A stretch of 64,000 bases of DNA from Podospora bellae-mahoneyi (taxonomy: Eukaryota > Ascomycota > Sordariomycetes > Sordariales > Podosporaceae): positions 3,782,001 through 3,846,000 of the forward strand of contig NC_085885.1 of assembly GCF_035222275.1 (NCBI RefSeq), given 5' to 3'. Both the position numbers and the translations under genes were made by a program. The notes under the pieces are model-generated. The model saw nothing but the letters and a program-made list of their open reading frames with translations, made no database searches and was not told the DNA's origin. Positions 24,400-35,521 of the stretch are shown one piece after another. Positions within the stretch are counted from its first letter, which is position 1. Each line of letters opens with the position of its first letter.

Positions 24400-26710
24400 T
24401 CAAATCTGCAGTCCTTCCGTAATACGCATCACGTTCCTGATATCCTCGAAAGTGATACCTCTATCATATCTCTTGGCCATCATCCTTGCAGTCTTGGTGA
24501 TGTTCTTGATCCTGCGGCCGTTTGTCTCGATCGACGCTAGCGTGTCAAACTCCTCATCCGTGACCGTGGAGGCGAATTCTCCCTCCTCCATGCCCAGGAA
24601 CGTCTTCCAGATGGCGAGACGTGATGACAGGTCCAGGGCAGGGTAGTTGATGGTGAGGTGGATGCGCGAGTAGATGGCCGGGTCCAGAACACGTTCTCTG
24701 TTGGTGGTGAGGAACAGCAGAGAAGGATAGTACTCCAGCTCACGGAGGAAGCGGGCCACGAGCCGGTTTCGTTCCGGGGAGTCGTCACTCCTCTTCTCAA
24801 GATACATGTCACACTCATCGATTAGGAGCACGGCCTTCCACTTGGCGGCAAGCGAGAAGGTTTTGGTCAGCTCATCGTCATCGCGGCTGCTGACGGGTGA
24901 GCGTGACCGGGAATCGCGCCGACGCCTCTCGGGCATACGATCCCGTTCGTCTTTCAGGAGGTCCGACAACTCCATCTTGACCAGCGGTGCATGAATCTTT
25001 TCAGCAACTGAGGCACACAAGTTAGCTTCCAATCATTTACAAACACAAGCGCTCGAGGTATACTGCGGAACATACCAGACTCTGCCGTCATTGTTTTGCC
25101 CACACCTGGATCACCGGCCAGCAACATGACAAGACCACCGCCCTTGCCGTTGATGACATCGTCAAAGGCCTCTCCATCCTTGAGCTGATTCTCGACAAAG
25201 GACAGAATGAGATCTTTGTAACCGTCCGGGAGCACAAGGCTATCAAAGGGCTTGGTGTTCTTCTCAACGTCGATGATGCGATCCACCTCAAAGTCATCTG
25301 TTTGCCGTCGTCAGTAAGTTGGCTTGATAAGAAAGTCAACAGAAGCTTACCCCATTTTCTCTCCTTGAGGCAATAGCCATGCATGTAAGAAGACAAAAGC
25401 AACAGCTCGAGCTCATCGAGGACCTGCTTCTTGTTCTTGTCGCCGTCTTCTGTCCCTGTCGCCATAGGATCGTCCTCGACAACTAGAGGTCGTGGAGGAG
25501 GTCTGGCGTACGGCTCGTCGTATGGTGCGTCGTAGTCGTGCACTGGAATTGGTTGCCGGTATCGAGGCCTCAGCGGGTTGTCCTCAAGAGGACGGTGACC
25601 ACCGGGCGGGGCAGCGTCAACCGGAGCTTGCGTAATCAGCTCAGTGTAAAGCTGCGGCTTGTTTACCTCGCTCAGGTGTCTGGTAAAGGTTCTTCTGGGG
25701 CAGTTCCGGGAATCCAACATGATGCGATTGGTGTGCTGTTTCCGCTCTGACTCGCTCATCTCATCTGCCTTCTCAGGGAGATATGCCTTGTAGGTGATGC
25801 CAGCGAGCTCGTGATGTCTCTTTCCCCTTTCGAGGCATCGGGCTTTGATTGCGGCGGCATCCTCGAGGTACTTTACCGGAACGACTCGCATGTCCGCAAT
25901 CTTTCTTGTGCCCTTGAAGCTAGAGAGACTGATGTTGTCATTCGTGGCGCCAAAGCTAGACCCATTCCATGAAGTGCCTGTGCAGAAGAGGTTGTATCGT
26001 GGATGGCGTTGGTAGCGCTCGGGGTCATCGTGAGGGGCTTCCACCTCGGTGACAATGAAGAAGTCACCCAGGTTTGACTGTCTGGTGATACGCGGAGTCT
26101 CGTACACGAGCTCGCCTGGAGGGAAAATGGTCCACAGGTGCTTAAAAGTGATGATGCCGTGGCTGACGAGCTCTTCCTTGACTGCAAACGCCTCGGCCAG
26201 GTCGGCCCTGACAAGGGACCTCAGCTGGATCAGAATGGTCTTGACAACCTCACTCTCTTCCTTGTCGATGGCGGCGTTGAACCTGTCCCAGCGCCAGAAG
26301 AATGGGCGGAACGGTGCCTTGAAGATCAAGAACTTGACCTCTTTCACGAGGTTATCGTATCCCTCAAACACATCGAATAGCACCTCCCGGACTTGGGGAT
26401 GGCGGATCTCAATCGAGTGGAGTTCAATCCGCTTCTTGTTGCCGTTCATGGTGGCTAGAACACGGCGGCGGACAATGAGAGGATAGGTGCAGTCCTCGTT
26501 GTCTTGGTCGACTTCCACGTCAGGGGGCATCTCGTGGACCCAGTTCAGGCAACATTGGCACTTTTTGGGGCCTTCGTAGAGATCCTGAACCAGCCTTTGG
26601 CGATCCTCGGTGCCAGCGTGGAGGTCATCTTCGATGCGGATGGCATCAGCCAAACGCTCGATGATGGAGTACGACTCATCGTCGTCTTGGAGCGGCTTGT
26701 CACTCGGCAT
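24400..26710 (-). CDS. AAA+ ATPase, DUF7025/BCS1-like
   Basis: Exons 26710-25351, 25297-25076 and 25007-24400 give 729 residues. The N-terminal half (about 100-330) resembles the DUF7025 region found before fungal AAA domains, with CQCCLNWV as a possible Cys cluster. Then come a Pro/Arg-rich hinge and a AAA module: Walker A GDPGVGKT, Walker B VLLIDECD, sensor-1-like LFLTTNRE, and arginine-finger region IYSRIHL. An insert of charged residues (ERRRRDSRSRSPVSSRDDDE) lies between the Walker motifs. These proteins are thought to be remodelling ATPases, sometimes near mitochondria, but the substrate is unknown. Donors GTAAGC and GTATGT and the phase-1 joins are clean. Confidence 0.93.
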
Positions 26711-27382
26711 GGTTGTTGTATCTGTGGCTTTGTGTCGGTTTCAAAAGAAGAGAAAGGATGAGTGATGGGGAACTTGGATGTTGGATGAGATGGATCATCT
26801 TGATATACCCCGCGGTTGCTCAGAGTGTTGGCATCTGAGGCAGGCTGTGAGACCGTCCTGCCTGGCGTTGCCTGGGCTGCGCATGCGGGGACATGCAATA
26901 TGCACTCCATCGGAGAGCGAGTCGATGCGTCGATTGGTCTCGTTCAGGCGGCACTGCCCCCAACAGCCTGCTGCACAGTGAAGAAATGTCCAATAGCCGT
27001 CATCCTGGCTCGGACTTTGGCTTGAGAACAATTGGTTCAATGTCCAGTGCATCATCATGAGGACAGGAAACCACCGACGCAAAAGGGGACTGTTCTATCA
27101 ACCCTAACCCCCCTGACCCCTGAACCCCTGACTGACACAGCATTGTGCTAGATTTTTTTTGTTGGTTTGACAGTCCCCAAGCGCCTTGAGCTTTGGTGGA
27201 GGATTCTGCATGCATAAGTCTGATCTACAAGAGCTGTCACAGCTGGACTGGTGTTGGTTCCAAGACTCGGCTCCGCGTCGCCATTGATTGGTTACCATCG
27301 ATCCAGTGATAGCAACCAAGGCGCTTCACAAAGACATAAAAAGCACTTAGTGGCTGCTTCGAGAGGGAAGAACATCAAAAAT
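26711..27382. other. divergent intergenic region
   Basis: About 670 bp between the AAA ATPase start and the small membrane-protein ORF. No other gene was recognised. Confidence 0.55.
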
Positions 27383-27427
27383 ATGCTCCGCCATTTCCAA
27401 GCTCCATTATCTATTCCTGTCCTCAAC

Positions 27428-27814
27428 ATGCCCGCACTGCTCTCTCGAGGCAGAGCTTCAGCGACCGCCGACGCGATAGGGGGGTCCGTCGAACTTGCAG
27501 CTGCAATCGGGATTCCCCTTGCCATCGTCTTCTTCATCGCAGTCATTCTCGCCATTTATTCATCAAAACCAAGCAACAAGGAAAAGGAGCCAGAGGTACG
27601 GGAAGTCAGCAGCGAGAGTTTATACGATCGATTAGCAAGGGAACGGACATGGCAAACTTCCGGAAGAGACGACAGCTCATATGATGGGTACAGGCAGGTT
27701 CAGATGGGGGCCGGGAGAAGTATGGAAGCAGAATCAGAAGTCCTGCTAACGGCACCGCAACGGAGTCGGCCTAGGAGTAGTGATCGCGGAGGCGGTGATG
27801 ATTATAGGGTATGA
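27428..27814 (+). CDS. small single-pass membrane protein, hypothetical
   Basis: Open frame of 128 residues from the ATG at 27428 (AACATGCC). An in-frame ATG at 27383 would add 15 residues. One strong membrane segment is seen (GIPLAIVFFIAVILAIYSS, about residues 28-46), with a short N-terminal region outside and a charged tail inside (KPSNKEKEPE). Basic residues after the segment suggest the tail is cytoplasmic. No family was recognised. It is divergent from the AAA gene. It could be a real orphan; support is the membrane segment and the lack of competing frames. Confidence 0.5.
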   Translation: MPALLSRGRASATADAIGGSVELAAAIGIPLAIVFFIAVILAIYSSKPSNKEKEPEVREVSSESLYDRLARERTWQTSGRDDSSYDGYRQVQMGAGRSMEAESEVLLTAPQRSRPRSSDRGGGDDYRV

Positions 27815-28269
27815 GATGCTGGGGATTTGCGGATTGTGGAAAGTAACATATTATGCGAAATAGAGCTACCTGACCTGGCCTGAATCATGGAATAAATGGG
27901 TTGTAAATGCAAATTTCACCACTATTGAACACCACACCAAGCACAGTTCTTTTCCCCGTTACACAGGGGTGTCGCAACCTAAAGCGAGAATCGGACTCGT
28001 CGTGTTTAGCCTGGATCATCATTTGCTTGTCATATGCGGTAGACACCCCGACTGGCCAATCCAATACTTCAAAGCAAGTGTAAAGATCTTGGAAACGTAA
28101 CCTTTGTGCGGAGAAATGCGGGTGAAAAGATCTGCACAATTTCTGTGAGACCGTCAGCCGTGCACGGCATAGTTGAGAGATCATATAATGACAGGAGTGT
28201 TCGATACCCAGAGCAAGCCGGGCCGTCATCTTCCTCAACACTCGATTACCAAGTGAACATTGTTTCACC
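27815..28269. other. intergenic, no gene seen
   Basis: Upstream region of the FAD oxidoreductase. A reverse-strand open frame overlapping it has no recognisable features. Confidence 0.55.
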
Positions 28270-30312
28270 ATGTCGCTAATCAAGATTCTGGGAGTTCTTC
28301 TTACCTTTAATTTCTCGGTACATGCCGCCAGGCATTCCCATCCTCTTTTTGCTTGGGAGACAACACCTTTGGACCCCACTGATTTGGCGAGACTTGTCCA
28401 GGACACCAATACCTCGCAATATGAACACCTGTTTCCCTTCACAGGTCAAAAAACCCCAGCAACACCTAATCGGCTAAGCCCTGGCACCTGCAAAGTGTTT
28501 CCAGGAGACAATGACTGGCCCTCACCGGAAGCATGGGATGCCTTTGGTAAGGTCCTCGGTGGTGCTCTGATCAAGACAGTCCCAGCTGCGGCAGTCTGCT
28601 ACGCCAATACAGGCCTCTACGATGCGCAGAGGTGCTCCCAGGTTCAAGCAAATTTTAGCAATCCCTATTTCCAGTATGCCTCTGACTCTCTGTAAGCTGG
28701 AGTGAAAACACTAACAAGCTCCCCAGTGAGGATGACCCTACCTCTAACTTCTTCCCCAACTTCCAGGGTAGGACCTGTCTTCCAACTTCAGATCCTCGAT
28801 CCTCAAACTGCACACACGGCGCATTCCCAGTATACGCAGTGAATGCTACCAATGTGCAGCAAATCCAACTAGCCATCAACTTTGCAAGGAACACAAATAT
28901 CAGGCTGGTCATCAAGAACACGGGACATTGCTACCTGGGCAAATCGACTGGGGCCGGGGCTCTGAGTATCTGGACCCATCACTTGAACGATATCCGGTAT
29001 TTTAACGACCTGAAAGTTGATGGCTTTGAGCAAGGTAGCAAAGCACTCAAGATTGCCCCTGGAGCGACGGTGAGGCAAGTTTATGAGGCAGCGGATCGGA
29101 ATGGTGTCAGTGTCCTGGGCGGCATCTGCGAGGTGAGCATCGTTAACTACCCACAATACATATCTACCCACTAGGTGTCCAACTGCTAACACGTCAAAGA
29201 GCGTCGGTTATGCCGGAGGCTACGTAGCTGGAGGCGGTCACACACCCTTGTCAGGCCTCTACGGCATGGCGGCCGATCATGTTCTCGCTCTTCAGCTTGT
29301 CACCGCTGAAGGCCAGTTCACCACTGTCTCGCCAAAACATAATCCTGACCTCTACTGGGCTCTTCGTGGCGGCGGAGCTGGCACATTCGGTGTGGTCACC
29401 TCTGTGATCATCAGAGCTCAACCCAAACTCCCGGTCGTAACCTCCACCTTCTCCATCAGCACCTCTGATACTGTCTCCGCCGAGACATTCTGGAAGGGAA
29501 TGCGCGGCTATTTTGAGCTTTTCATCCCCTTTACCGATGCGGGCACGTACTCCTGGTGGGTACTAGTCAATACCAACGGCAACTATGTCTTTAGCATGAG
29601 CCCCTTTTTTGCGCCAAACCACACCATCGAGTCGTTCAACAAGCTCGTCAAGCCATGGTTTGACCAGCTCACAGAACTGGGTATTCCATTCACACCAAAC
29701 ACAACCCAACACGATGCCTATCTCCCCGCCTGGGCCTCCACTTGGGGCGAGGATGTCATGTTGAACGCCGCCGGGGGGATGAACATTGCCGGCAACTGGC
29801 TACTCCCACGCCGAAATTGGGAAAACCGGACAAAATTCGAAGAAACTTTTGCGGTCATCAGGCGGCATAGTGAAAGTGGAAGGATGCTGATGGGGTATCA
29901 CCAGGCGCCGAGGAACAGAGCCAACGTTGACAACGCCGTGAACAATGCTTGGCGGGAGGCTGTCTGCTTCCTCATCCTGGCGGCAGTGATTGACGCGGAA
30001 CCGTTAGCTTTCACCCCCGGTTTGATCGGTGCTGCGTCAAGGGAGTTTAGAGATGAAATCCTGGCGCCATTCAGAGCTGTTGCTCCGGAGAGTGATGGTG
30101 GTGGGGCATACTTGAACGAAGCTCATGTTGATGATCCCAACTGGCGGGAAGCGTTTTATGGAGGTCACTATGAGCGACTGTCAAGTATCAAGCAGAAGTG
30201 GGATCCTGGGCATGTCTTTTATGCCACGACCGCAGTGGGAAGCGAGAGGTGGGAGGTCCGGGATGGAGATCAAGGGATACAAACACAGAACGGGCGGCTA
30301 TGTCGGACTTGA
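28270..30312 (+). CDS. secreted FAD-linked oxidoreductase (BBE-like, FAD_binding_4)
   Basis: Exons 28270-28691, 28727-29132 and 29200-30312 give 646 residues. Residues 1-19 are a signal peptide. The FAD-binding module of the berberine-bridge/6-hydroxynicotine oxidase type is visible: IKNTGHCYLGKSTGAGALSIW, where the His would be the flavin-attachment position, then GGYVAGGGHTPLSGLYGMAADHV and ALRGGGAGTFGVVTSV. The C-terminal BBE-type segment (DDPNWREAFYGGHYERLSSI, KWDPGHVFYATTAVG) is complete. Secreted enzymes of this family oxidise sugars, alcohols or alkaloid-like compounds; the substrate cannot be read from sequence. Intron 1 is only 35 nt (GTAAGC, CACTAAC, CCCCAG) and intron 2 ends in CAAAG. 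Upstream AG sites lead to stops. Confidence 0.93.
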
Positions 30313-30623
30313 GTACCTCGAGGCAGATGCGTGAGCTTTGTGGACTCGCACTCAGTCTCGGACTCGATCGGGTTGAGGGCCATCTATTGCTCCGGCGCCA
30401 GCAAGTTACATCGAGTTTAATTTTAATCGGGAGTTGAGTTGTACCATTCCGTGGTGATTCCGCTTCAGGACCCAATATTTTGCCTAGCTTTCTCCATGTG
30501 GTCCTACTCTTTTCACGTGGTATAGCGGGGGAAGTCCACGGGATTTAACGGCCATATGATGAGCGGCCCCGCCACAGGTATTCTCCAATCTTCATCCACC
30601 GTCGCAAACCTACTCTACGCGCC
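30313..30623. other. intergenic, no gene seen
   Basis: Short gap between the FAD oxidoreductase and the Dabb gene; no features seen apart from presumed promoter sequence. Confidence 0.6.
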
Positions 30624-31082
30624 ATGTCCGTAACACATACCGTTCTCTTCCAGATCAAGGCCGATGCCGATGCTCATGATGTGAAGGCCGTGTGTACTTA
30701 TTCCCTTGGCTTGACAGCCCGTCTGTGCTAACCCTCAGTTGTCACATAGGCTTGCGATCGCTTCATTGCGCTCAAAGACAGCTGCCTCCACCCCACAAGC
30801 AATACACCCTATATCAAGACGATCAAAGGTGGTAAGGACAACTCACCAGAGGGGCTCCAGGTGTGTGATGAGCTGAGGTACCTTCCATCCTAAAATATCA
30901 TAATCTTACTGACAGTCAATCGAAAGAATGGCATCACCCACGGCTTCGTGGTTGAGTTCTCCTCGGCGGAGGACCGAGACTACTACGTCTCGACCGACCC
31001 TTCTCATCAGGCTTTTGTGAAGAGCATCGGCGCTTTGGTAGAGAAGGTCATCGTGGTAGACTTTGTTGACGGTCTGTACTAG
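30624..31082 (+). CDS. stress-responsive A/B barrel (Dabb) domain protein
   Basis: Exons 30624-30689, 30750-30860 and 30927-31082 give 110 residues. The domain is small (one ferredoxin-like alpha/beta barrel) and covers the full length: VTHTVLFQIK (first strand), a helix, CDRFIALKDSC, then GLQNGITHGFVVEF, and AEDRDYYVSTDPSHQAFV. The gene was too broken up by introns to show as a long open frame. The second intron needs a GAAAG acceptor, since the nearer CTGACAG breaks the family motif GLQNGITHGF. Dabb proteins act as dimers; some cyclise polyketides, most have unknown roles in stress response. No polyketide genes are nearby. Confidence 0.88.
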
Positions 31083-31445
31083 GTACCGACCTGTTGTGTC
31101 TTCCAGGTTGTCAGGCTTTGGGATGGCTTGGCTCCAAAAAGCTTGCGAGTAGAAATTTCAAGGTGTAAACTTTTTCTGTGCAAAGCCTAAATCACCACAT
31201 CATCTCTGTGATCATAGTGTTCCAAAGTATCACGGTGCGATATAAGCTTTGTATCCACTTACAGTACTGAGAGGCTTCATGAACTGTCGCCACAGCATGC
31301 AGTCATAATGTCGTGGCTGAGATTTGTGCTAAATCTGTAATACCAGTTTGTTTTATCTTCCCTAAAATGCGAGCGTCTTCCAGTTGTCTTGATACGCCAG
31401 GTTCCAGTTACCTTACCTATCATTTTGCCCCAGATCATACTCACC

Positions 31446-31530
31446 TCTACCCATATCAACGAGCCCACGAGCACCAAGAGCCCACGAACCCACGCGCCCA
31501 CAAGCCCACGCACCTACGCGCTCACGAGAC
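31446..31530. repeat. degenerate short tandem repeat (GCCCACG-type)
   Basis: Run of imperfect copies of a 7-10 bp unit such as AGCCCACGA, AACCCACGC, GCCCACAA, just 5' of the ATG at 31544. Unit boundaries are approximate. Confidence 0.55.
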
Positions 31531-31543
31531 CACAATCACCAAC

Positions 31544-32128
31544 ATGGCGCCCAACAGCCCAGACGAAGGGGAGACCTCACGGTACCATACCCCACGGCCA
31601 GGCGCAGTCCGCACTCGCCGGCCCTCATGTTCGATCGAACGCGGACGTGACCCATATGGGAACATAGATGCCGAGCCGGCTCGCAGGTCTCGCTCCGTGC
31701 CTGCATACCCGGATCGAGCCAGGCAAGCTCTCGACTGGGATACACTCCGCCATATAGTCACGTCATTGGCCCTCAACAACACTGCTGAGAACCAGACTAG
31801 TTCTGGACGTCGGAAGCCGAGAAGAAGGAGAAACCGGCGCTGGGCAAAAAGGCGATGGGCAAATAGAATGAAAGAGGAGAGTCAGAACCAAGCTGTGGAC
31901 GAGTCAGATGACGAGCCATATGTTAGAGGGGATAGTGGGAAAGAGGATCTTGAGGGAGAACATAAGGAACAGGATCAACAGAGGCCTTTTGGGGTGAATT
32001 ATGATGGTTTGTGGAGGAACGCACTGTCTGCCGATCGTGTCAGGATGCGTGCTTGCTTTTGGTACGGTGGGCGGAGCGCGCATATCGAGCCATCCTTCAG
32101 GGTGGATTCAGTGTGGACAATCACCTGA
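31544..32128 (+). CDS. hypothetical basic protein, C-terminus ends in a MITE
   Basis: Open frame of 194 residues from ATG 31544 (CAACATGGCG). The frame is open further upstream, to 31313, but that part is a run of short GCCCACG-type repeats. The middle is strongly basic (RRKPRRRRNRR, WAKRRWANRMK), followed by an acidic stretch (DESDDEPY, GKEDLEGEH). No family was recognised. The last residues (SVWTIT) and the TGA are read from the hAT-type MITE at 32109-32231. Without the insertion the frame would run on about 20 codons to a TGA at 32299-32301. The low complexity makes a real protein uncertain. Confidence 0.4.
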   Translation: MAPNSPDEGETSRYHTPRPGAVRTRRPSCSIERGRDPYGNIDAEPARRSRSVPAYPDRARQALDWDTLRHIVTSLALNNTAENQTSSGRRKPRRRRNRRWAKRRWANRMKEESQNQAVDESDDEPYVRGDSGKEDLEGEHKEQDQQRPFGVNYDGLWRNALSADRVRMRACFWYGGRSAHIEPSFRVDSVWTIT

Positions 32129-32231
32129 GCCAAGTCAAGCCGTGATACCCTCAAGTCAAGCCGACCCGGAAATCCTGAGCCAAGTCAAGCCCAGAGCCGG
32201 CTCAGCTCAGATCAGTTGACTGTCCACACTG
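32109..32231. mobile_element. hAT-type MITE (123 bp)
   Basis: Terminal inverted repeats of 15 bp: CAGTGTGGACAATCA at 32109-32123, and TGACTGTCCACACTG at 32217-32231, whose reverse complement differs at one base. The element is flanked by 8-bp direct repeats GGTGGATT (32101-32108) and GGCGGATT (32232-32239), seven of eight identical. A CAGTG start and 8-bp target duplication are hallmarks of hAT elements. There is no coding capacity, so it would need a transposase from elsewhere. The near-identical ends and target site suggest a fairly recent insertion. Confidence 0.85.
32124..32191. repeat. direct repeats inside the MITE
   Basis: An 18-bp unit CCTGAGCCAAGTCAAGCC occurs at 32124-32141 and again at 32174-32191, with a shorter TCAAGTCAAGCC copy between them at 32151-32162. 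Subterminal repeats of this kind are typical of hAT elements, where transposase binds. Confidence 0.8.
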
Positions 32232-32412
32232 GGCGGATTTGGACACGTTGCTAGAATATAGGTATCATAATGTCTTCAGCCCAGAGCGAGTGATGGGCTG
32301 AGATGAAAAGTATATACAGGGAAGAGAAGGCGAAAAGATGTCAAGTAGGTATGTACACGAAGATCTAACCAACGACCTTGACTTCTCAAAAAAGCTGCTC
32401 CTGTTTCCATGA

Positions 32413-33391
32413 TCATGTGGAATAGTGAGCGACATATCCCACCTCCATCATCGAGCCGTAACCGTCGGCCGTGTTTCCGTTGGGGTACCCTGGCTGTTTG
32501 ACCGTTAGCGCTACTCTCCCTTATGCATTCCTCGAATACAAGACCTACCCAGTCACCTCCTACAGCCACGTTGAGAATGAAGAAGAGCGGTTTCTGGGCC
32601 AAGCTCGCCCACACACCAGCATCGTTGATCTGATCGCCCCTGACCTGGTGGAACTGCTGCCCGTTCATGTACCAAGTTATGTGCTCGCTTCTCCAATCGG
32701 AAGAGGTCCTGTCAAAGATGATCCGCCACTTTTGCCAGCCTTGGTTGGGGATATTGATGGCCCCCCCTCGGCCGGTGGGCTCGTTGCAAGCGCCCCCTGG
32801 ATAGACTAGGTAGGTACCGCATCTGTCAGCCACCTTCAACCATGCCTACCTGTGGTGCAGCAGGGATAATAACATACCATGGCAGTGAACCGTCCCATAC
32901 CCCGTCAACAACCCATTGACCGTCTCCATGATGTCCACCTCGCCACATGCCGGCCAGCCAGTCCCGGTCCGGATGCTTTGACCCAGCAGCCAAAACGCAG
33001 GCCAGATCCCCTGCTTATGAGAAATGTCATTCCCTCCAAATCTAATCTCGGCCTCTACCAACGTCTTTCTTCCTGCGCCCGGGGTGAAGGTGTACCTCGA
33101 CTCTATTCTTCCAGATGTCCATTGAAGCTGGCTGTCGCGCCAGGGGACAATTTGAAGAGTCTGGCCACCAGAAAGCTGGATTTGCCTGGGGTCGGCGCGG
33201 TATGTCTGGAGCTCATTGTTGACGCCAATGTTACGGTTGATGATGTCCCAGTTTGAAGAGGACGGGAGGGTGGCCGAGGAACCGGAAAAAGTGTCAGCCC
33301 AGAGGAGAGAGTAGCCCGCGTAAGAGGGAGGTTGATAAGCAGATGCCAACAGGGGCAAGAGAGGAAGGGCAAGATAGGAAGAAAGATGCAT
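32413..33391 (-). CDS. secreted GH16 endo-beta-glucanase-like hydrolase
   Basis: Exons 33391-32878, 32805-32549 and 32493-32413 give 283 residues. The ATG at 33391 starts a signal peptide (MHLSSYLALPLLPLLASAYQ). A longer frame upstream begins in a poly-T run (14 T, 33408-33421) and is unlikely. The GH16 catalytic signature is intact: CGEVDIMETVNG holds the nucleophile and acid/base Glu (E-x-D-I-x-E). Other conserved stretches are GIWPAFWLLG, and GGDWPGYPN near the C-terminus. The small last exon of 27 codons carries the final strand (SMMEVGYVAHYST). It should be extracellular and cut beta-1,3(4)-glucan or a related polymer. No carbohydrate-binding module or GPI tail is present. Confidence 0.93.
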
Positions 33392-35218
33392 GGTGAGAGA
33401 GCTCAACAAAAAAAAAAAAAAAGGAATGATAAGAAGAATAAGTATGTACAAGCGGTCGCCAAGATGAAAAGCTCAAATGTTTGCAAAGGAGTGTCTCAAA
33501 ATCCAAGGAATGTGAAGGTGTCTTGGAAAAGGAATGTGGTTGAAGACCTAGACCCTAGCCTCTCAAGACCGAAACACAGGAAGAGAGGCTCAACTTATAT
33601 AAAGATTCCTGTCGGCCATCTAGAACCTGACATCTGGGTCTGGAGTAAATGAAGCGATGCCATGAAGTGACCAGTTAGGAGCACGAGAGGGTGCACTGTG
33701 ATAGCAACAAACCACATGGGATCCATGCTACCCCTGCTTCGACATGGCAAAGTCCACAAGGTCAGGTCAGGGCATCTTCCCAAGTGGTCACCTCCGGTGT
33801 ATGCCACGCCGTCCCCACAGTGACTTCTTCAGAAAACATGCAACGGTGTAACATGAAACCCAGGACTTGCGGAGCTGTCTTGGTAGCAGGCGGTTCAGGC
33901 CGTTATGGCCCACTCGTCCACAACCTGGTACGGTAGTCGGCCTGGTCGAGGCCTGGAAAAGGATGGTAAGGGAATAATTGGGGCGTAAGGTTCATGCGGC
34001 CCATTCTGGGGTCTTGACGAGGTGATTGGGCATCCCTTGAGATCTTCCAGGGGTACATAGGCTCGGCACGCAAACTGTGCCTCCTATTAAGCACTCTGGC
34101 ACATCTCCCGCTTCAAGACTCAGGATTTCTGGGGCTGCAAACCCGCTGAATGGCCACTGCTTAGTCTTGGAAGTGCTCCATGCGATTCTTGGACATCGGA
34201 CAAAATCTGCAAACTGGCAGGCTTCGACCCCATACCTTATGACTGAGATCCTGTCATCTACGTTCAAGTGCTCAGATGGAGCCGGAGATAAAGCTGTCAG
34301 GGGGTCGACCGTTTCTGACAGAAGGCAGTCATCAAGCCAGCTGCATTGAAACGAGACCAAAGTACCGCTCGGCCGGGTCCCAAAAAGGACAATGGTTCCC
34401 GGGTTGATGACACATCTACCCCAGCTTTTGGGTTGCATTGGGGACATCTGCTGGCCGGTGCACACGGTAGTTGCGCCGAACTGCATCTTTGAGTAATTAT
34501 GCAGACCATAGACACTTGATCGCATGTGAAGCTAGTGTAACGTTGTCTCTGAACTGTTGTAAACGTTGCTTAAAGGGTTCCAACAAACCGTGCAGGTTTT
34601 TGTCTGAAAAGAGTTGACACTTCTGACTCTGGTGAGACTGAAGCCGCCGAGAGCAAGACGAAAACTCTTTTTCTTCGTGATTTCGAATTCTTTTGGCTGA
34701 TTTGGTACCAGGGATGGTGGACAATGTGTCAAAACTGGACAGAAACAAGTGATGTGAGCAATGTCATTGGCCGGCGGGAAAACAGGGTAAATGGGCAAGG
34801 AATGCCAAAAAGGGGCGCACTTACGCCACTCACACCTTTTTTTTTTCCCTTGGGGAATAAGTGGGTCGGTTAACTGATATCCAGATGCTCAAGCCTCAGT
34901 CATTGTGGAAGAGATGTTTCCACGCTTATCAGGTGAATGGCTGTGAGAATCGAGTTTAGTTTTGGAGGCGCCAAAACTCTATCCCTAAGTGGATCTTTGC
35001 TGCCTGGCTCCATCATGATATGTATCTAAAGTTGGATTGCCAGACGGCAATTATGATTGAGTCTAACTTTGCAAAGGACAAACCTTCGACCTGGCATCTT
35101 CCTTTTCACGAATGGCTGCAAAGAAGAGACACCTGTTAAAAACTGCGATTCTCTTTTCCTTTTCTAGATTTCCCAACTCAACAAACTACTTAATACAGAG
35201 AACATTCAGATTCAAAAC
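33392..35218. other. intergenic, no gene supported
   Basis: 1.8 kb. A Cys-containing reverse-strand frame at 33992-34525 (177 codons) has no signal peptide, domain or introns, so I do not call it. The rest shows nothing. Confidence 0.5.
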
Positions 35219-35521
35219 ATGTCAGTCACAATAATGATCAAGGCCCACGACCTCTCGCGGTTTCAGGGCCTGCCTTTGGAGATTCAGGATACTATCCTGA
35301 AAGAAGTTGTACGCATGAGGTTTTCAGAGCAATCTCTTCGCAGAGAAGCGATTGACCTCATCTCTGTCATGCCCGCCGGTAGAAGAGCTCGTGCTTCCGA
35401 GATTCGGAACCCAAACGCTGGTCGAATTTCAACAAGATTCGGCGAGGTCGAAAGAAATTTTAGTTTCAGCACCCGACTTTATCATTGTTCCTCGTTCCTC
35501 GACAACTCCCTATTACCTTAG
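35219..35521 (+). pseudogene. F-box-like gene remnant (possible)
   Basis: A 100-codon frame whose residues 9-30 (AHDLSRFQGLPLEIQDTILKEV) look like the start of an F-box or the related fungal N-terminal motif, where L-P-x-E-I is followed by a helix. After about residue 45 the frame loses any family character and stops. An overlapping frame (35352-35555) may hold a displaced continuation. The usual several-hundred-residue body is absent, so this is probably a truncated or decayed copy; a short intron-bearing gene is not excluded. Confidence 0.35.

Noticed and set aside
27885-28442. Reverse-strand frame of 185 codons upstream of the FAD oxidoreductase
   Set aside because: No domain, signal or intron structure; it overlaps the real first exon of the secreted oxidase.
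33992-34525. Reverse-strand Cys-containing frame of 177 codons
   Set aside because: No signal peptide or family resemblance and no splice structure; could be an orphan but the sequence alone does not support it.
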